Positions 51,184 through 62,591 of a DNA stretch of 64,000 nucleotides are shown in pieces. Position 1 is the first letter of the stretch. Each line of letters opens with the position of its first letter. The stretch comes from Hormiphora californensis (taxonomy: Eukaryota; Ctenophora; Tentaculata; Cydippida; Pleurobrachiidae), in the NCBI GenBank assembly GCA_020137815.1, contig CM035356.1, positions 2,250,406 through 2,314,405 of the forward strand. Reading direction: 5' to 3'. The translations under genes were made by a program, and so were the position numbers. Under the pieces are notes generated by a model that was not told where the DNA came from, ran no database searches, and worked only from the letters and a program-made list of their open reading frames with translations.

Positions 51184-53878
51184 GAGCAGATGAGAAGAAG
51201 GAAGCAGGGGAGAGAGCAGATAGAGATAACGAAGAGTAAAAGAGAGAAAAAGAGAGATAGAGAAAGACCGGTAATGACTAAATGTGGTGATTATAAAGTA
51301 AAGGCTATATATGATGTAAGGTAGAAGCTTTTATCATTTTGCTTACGAAAAGCTGCTTTTATGTTCGGAGATACCCCTGAACCTCACACTCAATTCTCCT
51401 CCTTCCCCTATTATATATCGAACCCCCACTCGGCACTCACCTTGCAAGCTGGCTCAGCGGTGGCACCACACAGTTTCAACAAGGCATCACCGGGTGCCAT
51501 CATATCGGGCGAGTTGGGATGGGAGACACTGAGCAAATAATTATATTAGAAGGGTGAACTATTTAGGGAACAAAAAAAAATTTATTCAATGTGATGTAGC
51601 TTACTTTAGTTTCTTCTCTATATCGACCAGAGTCCCCATACAACAACCCATTAGTGACGTTCCTTGTTTCACCAACTGAGAGAGGGTACAATATTAAATA
51701 CCCCCATCGTTATAATAGTTAGGCAGTACTAATGATGAAAGGGCCAAATCTTGGACAAAATTTGTAACAAGCTAATTTCTTCACCAACCGGCTCAGATGG
51801 GTGTCTAGTAATGCCAAAAAAAATCAATGATGATCGGGAGCGCGCACGCTCCGTAGCACGCGAAAATGTTTCACGTGCATTTCTAGCTTAGAACAAAAAA
51901 TGAAAACCAACTTAGGAAAGGAGTAGAGACAAATCTGAGGGCACTAAAATGTGTGGCGTCCTCGCATTAGTGGGGGTAGGTGCCGGAATTAAGTCTCTAT
52001 CTCATCTGGTTAATTAGATAATTGGATAATTAGGTTTGTGCATAACCGTTTTTTGGCTATACGGCTATAGCCACTTAGGAATGGTTTAGAGACTTTTCAC
52101 TGGTGCCATTTTGTTCAGAACAAAATTTTAATCTAAGAGTTGTGGAAAAATTTAGGGCCTATCTCTTACCGTTTAGGCGTAATTTGCGCTGAAGGGATGC
52201 CAAATTAGTCGAAAATGCGAAAAAATGAGTTAATTGGCTTCCTTTCACCGCAAATTACGCCTAAACGGTAAGAGATAGGCCCTAAATTTTTCCAAAACTC
52301 CTAGATTAAAATTTTGTTCTGAACAAAATGGCACCAGTGAAAAGTCTCTAAACCATTCCTAAGTGGCTATAGCCGTATAGCCAAAAAACGGTTATGTGCA
52401 AACCTAATTATCCAATTATCTAATTAACCAGATGAGATAGAGACTTAATTCCGGCACCTACCCCCACTAATGCGAGGACGCTACACATTTTGTCTCTACT
52501 CCTTTCCTAAGTTGGTTTTCATTTTTTGTTCTAAGCTAGAAATGCACGTGAAGCATTTTCGCGCACTACGGAGCGTGCGCGCTCCCGATCATCATTGATT
52601 TTTTTTGGCATTACTAGACACCCATCTGAGCCAGTTGGTGAAGAAATTAGCTTGTTACAAATTTTGTCCAAGATTTTCACCAATACTCCCTAACTATAAT
52701 AACTCAATACATTTACAATACAAAGCTCTCTCTCAGCTGGACCAAGTTTTACTATACAGTCGGACCCCGATTTAACGGCACCCTCGGGGGAAAGGGTTTT
52801 GTCCGTTAAATCGGGGTGTCCGTTAAATCGGGGTAGAGCATATTTGGCCCATAAAACCCTATTTTTGTCCAAAATACTCTACTGAAACACTTCTAAGTGT
52901 TAAATGCAATGTCCATGTATTGATTACATGATAATTTCTATTTTCTGATCAGAAAAATAAAATGATTTTTTTTTAATTTCAAAAAAGTTATAAAATTTTT
53001 CTACATACTACATATCAACCACGTCCGAATCGTTTATCGAATCAGTGCATCTTATCGCATGTCTTGCTGCTAATTAGACGGTTCGAAACGAACCGATACG
53101 TGATACCATGCCGAATCTGGGCACTTGAAGCGGGGTGAGGAAGAATTCGAATTTCAAAATATATTTTCCTCTGAAAATTCATGGGGAGCACCGATCAAAG
53201 CATTGACAATCATTCTGTAGAATTTTGCAAAAAAAGTTATGAAAATTTTTCAAAGGTATATAAACCACGTCCGAATCGTGTTTCGAATCAATGCATCTTA
53301 TCGCACTTCCTGTCGCTAATTAGACGGTTCGAAACTAACCGATACGTGATCCCCATGGGGCCAGTTTAACAAGCGTCAAAATTGCCACTCGATGGGCCTC
53401 ATGGGGATCACATATCTGTTCGTTTCGAACCGTCTAATTACCGGAAAGACATGCAGTAAGGTGCACCGATTCGAAACACGATTCGGACGTGGTTACACCT
53501 TTGAAAAATTTCAAAAAAAATTTCAAAAAATTTTCAAAAAAAACTCAAAAAATTTTTGGGGGAAATTTATCCTGCCGTTAAATCGGGGTGCCGCTAAATC
53601 GGGGGCCGTTAAATCGGGGTCCGACTGTAACTGTAAACAGATATAAAGCTTCTATCACTATGTTAGAACCTTAATCATCATTATATTGAAGGAGGAAAAC
53701 AAACAACTCAAGAACAGCTGCTAAACATTACTTTCAGAGGATAAGTCTTACCGTTGAACAGTTCGTATTACAATTGCATTCGCTTGATCCTGTTCCACAC
53801 TTTGAGACGTCAATGGCGTCCAGGTTGCAGTACTGAGAGAGGAGATAGGTGAGAGAGGAGGGAGAGAGAGAGAGAGAG

Positions 53879-53953
<75 letters not shown>

Positions 53954-55567
53954 GAGAGAGAGAGAGAGAGAACCACCTCACTAAAAAGTATGCACATACA
54001 GTATTCAGATGAGGAAGTGATTACAGCTGCTACAGACTATAACTAGTAACTACACTATACTAGACGGTACTAAACTTGTATAATTAGACAATGTTGAATG
54101 TACTCTGCAGTTTAAAAGTTAAGAAACTGTGCCTTGTTACTATGGGATTCAATATAAAATAAGTCCTTTATTCAGCACATACATTCAAATTCCTCTCTTG
54201 GGTCTGATTATACAATCTAAAAAGTTAATTAACTCACAGAAATCTTGTTTGCTTCATAAAGGTACAAGGCAGTTGTCATTGCCTTTAGGATACAGTACTC
54301 TCCCTCCTCTCCGTTCGCTTGTTGAGCTGAGGAAAGTACAATGACATAACGTGAAGAAGATACTTATTACTACTCTACTGCCAACTTGGTAACTTTTCTC
54401 CAACATCTCAAGGCAAACATTTATCCCAAAAACGTCATTTAGTAACTGCATAAATTACAGTTTGAGAGAGACACAGTGCAGTCCCACAACCCAGAAACAT
54501 GAACTACTCACGTTCTTGGATGCATGCCAAATCAAAAATATCCTCCATCTGAGTTCGAGAGAGGCCGATTTCTGTAAGTGCTTCTGGTTGCAGGCAGGCG
54601 TGGACGATGTTGATTATAGGTATCATGCACCCATCCTGACATAACTTCTTTAACTTTGGTAGCAGAACCTTGAAAAACTCCAATACCTGTAGAATTGTAT
54701 GAGATAATCTATTGGGTGGCTCAAATGAATGTTTTTGCTGTGTAGTTACCACACAGTTTTCCACCACAGGTCTCTTGTCATACACCGCTAAACATGGACT
54801 AAAAACAACAGAACGATCCCTCACTACATATTTTGGTCGTTTTCAACGAGTTGGAGATCATCAGAAGAACGCCTCTAATGAATGTATATTCAATCCGACC
54901 AAATTTAGATGTTTTGAATGGAACAGCCATGTTTCTATGGTAATATCAGATTGATTACACCACCTAATGTATATCGTACCTTTCCTGTCTCAGCATCGGG
55001 GCTGGCAATACAGCTGTACATGTTATTGGCACATTCCTGGCCCCACATTGATACAGCTTGCTTCTCCATCACCTGTGAGAGAGAAGACGATAAAATTGGG
55101 AGTTGGGTGCCCATAATATCTCGATCAGTAATGAAATTTGCCCAGATCAGTCATTTTCAAACTATCTCTATGTTGGTGTGGGAACATTCTAATCGAAACG
55201 AGATGTTTAGTATAAGCTCCAGGTAACACTGACGAGCACTTTCTCCGGCATCTAGTTACAGATCTAGTGTGAGAACATACCTTGAATGTGTCCACAAAGG
55301 AGAGAGTGTTTTGGAGACACGATTCGCTCATCTTCGATATCTCTATCGTACACTGAGAAATAAAACAAAGTATAGCGATCATACAATTATTGGGTTTTAA
55401 TCTGATATCATGAAATACTTGTTTTTTCCTAAACTTACCTCAGGAGTAAAGTTGATGAGATCTGCACCACCTGCTTGGCGTCGCTTTCTTACAAGATTTC
55501 CAAGGTCTGACAGAAAACCAGCTGCAATTCCAAATAGTAAACATTGTAAAATAAGAGTGCGTCCCAT
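41161..55567 (-). CDS. Unassigned cysteine-rich type I membrane protein (567 residues)
   Basis: Sixteen exons join in consistent phase: 55439-55567 (ATG at 55567), 55281-55352, 54980-55072, 54512-54686, 54238-54326, 53752-53832, 51605-51675, 51441-51528, 50865-50972, 43298-43407, 43034-43128, 42739-42866, 42550-42634, 42155-42274, 41394-41539 and 41161-41274. They sum to 1704 nt. Residues about 1-20 are a signal peptide (LILQCLLFGIAAGFL). The ectodomain of roughly 460 residues is helix-prone with cysteines spaced 4-20 apart (SESCLQNTL, QECANNMYSC, KKLCQDGC, CNCNTNCS, LMGCCMG, HCDECEAEL, NQCSEECKAEV). One membrane span follows (TILGTVAVVVLIVVITGGVV), then a short acidic tail (MEDTFDHDEDNFNTF). 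I recognise no named domain. It may be a surface receptor or adhesion protein. The intron 43408-50864 holds an antisense gene and a corrupted tract, so extra exons there cannot be excluded. Confidence 0.78.
41681..41737. repeat. Two adjacent perfect hairpins
   Basis: CCGGGTGAATGCC-GAA-GGCATTCACCCGG is followed at once by ATGCCTTTTTAC-TT-TGTAAAAAGGCAT. Both lie in the intron downstream of the exon at 42155. Adjacent stems like these can be the terminal structure of a foldback insertion or a structured RNA; no further evidence is present. Confidence 0.6.
42362..42403. repeat. Partial duplication of an exon edge and its acceptor
   Basis: GGAAGTGCCGTGTGGGAATA + CCGGACTAGAGCATCTGGG repeats 42241-42279 with one change (AA to TA). 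The source is the 5' end of the exon 42155-42274 and its splice acceptor on the minus strand. The copy lies in the intron upstream and could act as a cryptic acceptor. Confidence 0.8.
43661..44940. other. Homopolymer-only tract, probable assembly or base-calling artefact
   Basis: About 1.3 kb is built almost entirely from runs of three or more of the same base (A, C, G and T blocks in turn), unlike any other part of the window. The flank up to about 45640 looks partly affected, with inflated runs within otherwise normal sequence. The long Lys/Phe/Pro/Gly frames here are not genes. Confidence 0.85.
45635..49301 (+). CDS. Secreted TIL plus sushi domain protein, nested antisense; 5' end unresolved
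   Basis: Plus-strand exons with agreeing phase: 46187-46287, 47118-47223, 48888-49008 and 49235-49301 (stop TAG). The first two encode one trypsin-inhibitor-like (TIL) module: TCPGDLTWFGQDCAPCHTTC, then CECRKEVCACPRSRPI and EQCNN. The last two encode a sushi module split by an intron: VCRYRAVKNGRLIP, FNLICDKD, IVTCGYNGRL and GRCVPVQ at the C-terminus. AATAAA overlaps the stop region at 49302. A phase-matched upstream exon ending at 45690 encodes KVVCSRSCNTCG, which resembles the end of a ShKT domain. Sequence 5' of it is corrupted, so the start and signal peptide were not found. The gene lies wholly within the 43408-50864 intron of the opposite-strand cysteine-rich membrane gene. It is probably a secreted protease inhibitor or adhesive protein. 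Confidence 0.7.
47455..48030. repeat. Direct duplication of about 170 bp
   Basis: A block beginning ATGGTGAAACATGATCTAGC at about 47461 recurs at about 47852 with few changes, separated by about 220 bp. The second copy has an internal 22-bp repeat (GGAAATATTATATGTAAAAAA twice). Both lie in the intron between the TIL and sushi exons. The frames within are short and not recognised. Confidence 0.85.
49302..50864. other. Intronic region without recognised genes
   Basis: Apart from one MITE at 49487-49641, this stretch shows GTGTGT-rich patches near 50220-50270 and a 100-codon plus-strand frame at 50299-50601 that resembles no family. I see no exon that can be supported. Confidence 0.45.
49487..49641. 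mobile_element. MITE, TAAAGTCGG family, copy 2
   Basis: Perfect-looking 155-bp copy: TAAAGTCGGATTTTTTGAAA, CTGTCACCCCC at the left and the complement ending CCGACTTTA at the right. The core carries ATGACCGCGCATGTGAAATT and CACGTTAACATGTGATGTGA. Confidence 0.93.
50995..51200. repeat. GA-rich microsatellite tract
   Basis: About 200 bp of GAGA runs with occasional C and T, between exons 50865-50972 and 51441-51528 of the cysteine-rich membrane gene. Confidence 0.93.
51746..52676. mobile_element. 930-bp near-perfect palindromic element
   Basis: Arms of about 430 bp run from AAATCTTGGACAAAATTTG at 51746 to its complement ending 52676. They share TAGTAATGCCAAAAAAAATC, CGCACGCTCCGTAG, GTCTCTATCTCATCTGGTTA and GCCTATCTCTTACCGTTTAG. 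The loop lies near 52195-52255. No frame codes for a transposase. It lies in the intron 51676-53751 of the cysteine-rich membrane gene. Confidence 0.88.
52757..53627. mobile_element. 871-bp non-autonomous DNA transposon, Tc1/pogo-like ends
   Basis: It starts CAGTCGGACCCCGATTTAAC, ends with the complement and is flanked by TA on both sides. Subterminal CCGTTAAATCGGGGT is repeated three times at each end. The interior has an 85-bp block (ACGTCCGAATCGT, AATTAGACGGTTCGAAAC) twice direct at about 53018 and 53265 and once inverted at 53390-53500. TA target and CAG start fit Tc1/mariner/pogo superfamily ends; that placement is inference. Confidence 0.82.
53858..53972. repeat. GA microsatellite
   Basis: A tract of (GA)n just upstream, on the minus strand, of the exon 53752-53832 acceptor. 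It explains long Ser-Leu and Arg-Glu frames here. Confidence 0.95.
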
Positions 55568-56186
55568 CTTCTACCCTATAAACAACAAAAGGAGTTAGTA
55601 ACATGATTAATGTTTAATATGATTGATATTGAAAACATTTAAATCGCTTTTGAGTGTTTATCTCGATCCACTTATATAAGAGTTAGGCTGAAGACTTAAA
55701 ACTCGTCCAAGCCATTTAGGCATTTTATTATTTGTGGTGTGCTCTTGGATCTAGGGCGCCGTTACGATCTGGGTGCAGTGTCTACAGGCCTGTTTACTAA
55801 ACTGTGTTTAGTGTTAGTTAGGTGCGAGTTGCGACGTGCGTGCTGCCATAAAAGTATCGTGCATTGAAATGGCTCTAACCACCAAACCACTCAACCGACA
55901 ACCGTTTTGGCTAATTCAAAGTTTATCTGATAGGAAATACAAAGCCCTAACCCCAACCCTACTTTAGCCCTAACCGTGAAAACCGTAAGACGTGCGTGCT
56001 GACACTCAAAAGTCAGGGACGCAGCTGACAAAAGTAAAAAGTAAAAAACACAGATTTTAACGTTTCTTGATTCTTGAACATATTTATGGTACGAAATTTT
56101 CTTGGGTCTAGCGCTGCAGAAAACGTAAGCGGCCTGGCAACGGTAGTAAGCGCTGCCGCGGCTTGAGCTCTTTCTAATGCGCGATA
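55568..56186. other. Upstream of the cysteine-rich membrane gene
   Basis: About 600 bp that should hold the promoter of the minus-strand gene starting at 55567. CCCTAACC-type phrases occur at 55940-55980. No TATA or gene was recognised. Confidence 0.4.
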
Positions 56187-56412
56187 TAAAGTCGGATTTT
56201 TTGAAACTGTCACCCCCCTGAAATAACAAAATTTGCCATATCTCCGGTTCCTGATAAGATAGAGACTTGAAATTTGGAGGTTCGGAAGAACTTGGCAAGA
56301 TCTTCGTAACCTCCAAATTTCAAGTCTCTATCTTGTCAGGAACCGGATTTATGGTCATTTACGAAATTTGAAAATACCCAGGGGGGTGACAGTTTCAAAA
56401 AATCCGACTTTA
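56187..56412. mobile_element. MITE, TAAAGTCGG family, copy 3, with a different interior
   Basis: The ends match the family (TAAAGTCGGATTTTTTGAAA ... ATCCGACTTTA). The 170-bp interior is instead a hairpin with arms TCCGGTTCCTGATAAGATAG and GACTTGAAATTTGGAGG. It is either a recombinant or a nested insertion. Confidence 0.85.
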
Positions 56413-56445
56413 TATGAATTTTCATTCAAAAAACGTGTTTCCCAC

Positions 56446-57020
56446 TTATTTTGGAATGCGCTGCAGCCCCCTCATGCGCGCACCCCCGCAACGAGGGGAC
56501 TGGAGAGAATGCCGCGCGCGCGTTTGGCCTGATCCCGGCTGGGTCGAAGATAACTTTGCGGTCGAAAAAACGGCGGTGCTTATAACTTTGGCTCCTGAAG
56601 TCCGTTTGACTTGATTCTTTCACCAGTTGTTAGATCTGACGATTATCTACCTTGCTGTTTTTGAGAGAAGTTAATTGGACTTAAGGAGGCTGAGCAATAG
56701 CCGTTGAAAGATGGGTTGTTTTCAAAAAGTGACGTCACAGATTCTTGCAGGGACACCTTTTTTAAAATTTCATTCAAATTTTGATTTTACCGCACTCGAT
56801 TTTGCGGAGTTTGGTTCATATCTCCTGTTCCTGATAAGATAGAGACCTGAAACCGGTTGCATTTGAAAGCTGTTATCTTCCTCTTTCCAACGCTACCAAA
56901 ACGATTTCTGTACCTTATCTGGAACCGGAGATATGATTGATTATGTATTCCCCCCTAGCGCGGTATTCCCTCCAGGCCCCTTATATTATATTATAAGGGG
57001 CCTGCAACGTATGCCAACCA
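56446..57020. repeat. Older interspersed repeat, uninterrupted copy, with hairpin insert
   Basis: TTTTGGAATGCGCTGCAGCC at 56450 and AAGGGGCCTGCAACGTATGC at 56995 correspond to the two parts flanking the insertion at 14924-15224. Between them lies about 500 bp including CTGATAAGATAGAGACCTGA at 56832 and its mirror GGAACCGGAGATATGA at 56922. Confidence 0.5.
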
Positions 57021-57139
57021 CTTATTCTTGTACCACATGAGATTGACATGGACATGTCCAAAGTTGAGAAACTGGCTAGGGATGCTCGTGTTGAGATCGC
57101 TAAATCAAATGAGGGCCACAACTCTGAAGCTCTTAAAGT

Positions 57140-57283
57140 CCATTTTTATTCAACTGTTCACCCTCCAACTCGTGCGCGTGCGATATTTTAATTTACGCTG
57201 CGCGCGCTACACGTTAACATGTGATAGACGCGCAAAACAATTCCGCGCACGACTTTGGGGGGTGAACAGTTGAAAAAAAATGG
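57140..57283. mobile_element. MITE related to the TAAAGTCGG family but with other ends
   Basis: Ends are CCATTTTTATTCAACTGTTC and GAACAGTTGAAAAAAAATGG. The core CACGTTAACATGTGAT and ATTCCGCGCACGAC is shared with copies 2 and 4 of the TAAAGTCGG family. It interrupts the retroelement fragment. Confidence 0.8.
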
Positions 57284-57322
57284 AGTATAAGAAGTTGCTG
57301 ACCAGAATATCATGCCCGAAAC

Positions 57323-57477
57323 TAAAGTCGGATTTTTTGAAGTTGTCACCCCCCTTTTCGTGCGCGGAATGTTTTTGCGCGTCACATCACATGTTAACGT
57401 GTGGTGTGCGCGTCAAAATTGATAAATTTCACATGCGCGGTCATTTTGGGGTGACAACTTCAAAAAATCCGACTTTA
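57323..57477. mobile_element. MITE, TAAAGTCGG family, copy 4
   Basis: A 155-bp copy with full ends, opposite in interior orientation to copy 2. It ends 11 bp before the open retroelement frame, so it is inserted in that element. Confidence 0.93.
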
Positions 57478-58304
57478 GTGAGATGTCTTGACCTTGCGGC
57501 TTGCAGGAGAATCTGGTGCATCAGGATGGCTTACGACCAGGCCTTACCCCCATTTGGGCTTTGAGCTTAACCAGTTAGAATTTGTTGACTCAATAGCTCT
57601 ACGGTATGGATTTGAAGCGAAAGATCTAGGCTCAACATGTGCCTGTGGTAAGCCTAACGATACCGATCACACCTTGTCATGTGCTAAGGGCGGTTATACA
57701 ATTCTCAGACACGATAATATCAGAGACCTTATGGCTGAGATTTGTTCATATGCCGGCTTCAAAGCTGTTGAAACTGAAAAGCTTCTGCAACCATGTCCAG
57801 ACGGTATCCAGTTTCACCCATCGGCAAACACTGCTCCTGACGCACGAATGGATGTGGTCGCACTAGACCTGTGGCGTAAATCGCAACTTGCCCACATGGA
57901 TGTGAGAGTCTTTCATGCCAATGCGCCGTCCCATATCAACACGCCCATTGATCAACTCTACCGAAGGAATGAGTCAAGCAAAAAGCAATCTTACGGTAAA
58001 CGGGTTCGAGAAGTTGAAGGAGGGACATTTTCTCCATTGGTCATGAACACAGCGGGTGGGATAGCGAATGAGTTTCACAAAGTCTTGAAGACACTCTCAT
58101 CCCGAATCTCAACAAGAACAGGAGAACCATACGCTGAAGTGATGGCTCACCTCAGAACGAGGTTACGGTTCTCACTACTGAGGACATGCCTCATAGCCTT
58201 GAGAGGAAATCGGAGGAAGATCGCCATCGCCAACTTAGCTTGCACTGAGCTTGTTACGTGAAGTGAATAAGTAGAGGATAAGAAGAATTATCAAGACCAT
58301 GAAT

Positions 58305-58427
58305 TAAAGTCCGTTTCAAGCGACTTGACCCGTAATTCTTGGAATTCGGCGCATTGCGCGTGTATTTACAAAGGGGAAATCCTGAATGTCCAGGAATCTC
58401 AGGTCAAGTCGTTTGAAACGCACTTTA
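58305..58427. mobile_element. 123-bp MITE, TTAAAGTCCG ends
   Basis: TTAAAGTCCGTTTCAAGCGA and CTTGACC at the left mirror GGTCAAGTCGTTTGAAACG and CACTTTAA at the right. A TTAA-like flank suggests a TA or TTAA target. It lies just past the retroelement stop. Confidence 0.85.
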
Positions 58428-58514
58428 ATTTATTATATGTTGTTTGTGTGACTTTCTTAGAAGTTTCCCACTTAACTTTTCTATTTTTTTCTCTTCTTTC
58501 GCCCGAAAAGTGGG

Positions 58515-58652
58515 CCCTGGACCCACTGGACCCAATGACCCAGGCTTTCTTCACCCCTTAGCGCTCTCCCCTTAAAAAAATATCATCAGGAACCGGAGCT
58601 TTGTTCTGCAGGGGTGAAGAAAGCCTGAGTCCAGTGGGTCCACCGTCCAGGA
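58515..58652. repeat. Hairpin repeat
   Basis: CCCTGGACCCACTGG and CAGGCTTTCTTCACCCCT (58541-58558) are mirrored by AGGGGTGAAGAAAGCCTG and CCAGTGGGTCCACCGTCCAG at 58609-58651. The loop includes ATCAGGAACCGGAG, shared with the repeats at 56240 and 56920. Confidence 0.75.
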
Positions 58653-58828
58653 CGGAGGACCTACTTTTTGGAACTTCTGCTGCAAAGAGTTTTTGTCAGC
58701 AGTCAGTATTTTTGTTTGTTTATCATTTAACATTAATTGATTGATTCAAATATGTGCAAGCCAATTATCGAATCCCACTGACTTGTCTAGACATTGGGTT
58801 TTATGGAACCAAGATAAGTGAGAAGAAG

Positions 58829-62352
<3,524 letters not shown>

Positions 62353-62553
62353 ATCACACAGCTTTGATGATTGAATTGCTGCTGTGATCATGTCAGGTTT
62401 GAGAGATTGTTCTCGAGTTTTCCTACAACACTAGTGGTCGGTCAGTCTGTCTTTGTAATGTCTCTAATTGTCTCTGTTCCTTTCTCTCTCAAAGTAGAAC
62501 ACCAGGTGGGGTTTAGTAGCTAATGAGTGTTAAATGAATATAGGCTGAGGGCC
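62353..62553. other. Upstream region of the cathepsin gene
   Basis: About 200 bp with no gene. The TATA-proximal promoter follows. TGATGATTGAATTGCTGCTG and CTCTCTCAAAG are present but not assignable. Confidence 0.4.
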
Positions 62554-62560
62554 TATAAAA
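62554..62560 (+). promoter_or_regulatory. TATA box of the cathepsin gene
   Basis: TATAAAA lies 32 bp before the ATG at 62592, which would leave a very short leader. It is the only convincing TATA-ATG arrangement in the window and suggests strong or regulated expression. Confidence 0.6.
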
Positions 62561-62591
62561 CTGTCCTCCGCCACATTATAACCAACATAAA

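Larger units (their letters stand above)
57026..58261 (+). pseudogene. Retroelement fragment, C-terminal zinc-knuckle and endonuclease-like region
   Basis: An open frame from about 57488 to TGA at 58261 encodes a region like the C-terminus of retroelement polyproteins in invertebrates. It contains GASGWLTTRPYPHLGFELN, a CAC...H...C knuckle (CACGKPNDTDHTLSC) and a restriction-endonuclease-like part with DARMDVVALDLW, MDVRVFHANAP, YGKRVREVEGGTFSPLVM and LRFSLLRTCLIALRG. Upstream, 57027-57139 reads in the same style (VPHEIDMDMSKVEKLARDAR) but is cut by two small MITEs. Reverse transcriptase motifs are absent. It is therefore a decayed fragment, not a working element. Confidence 0.75.
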
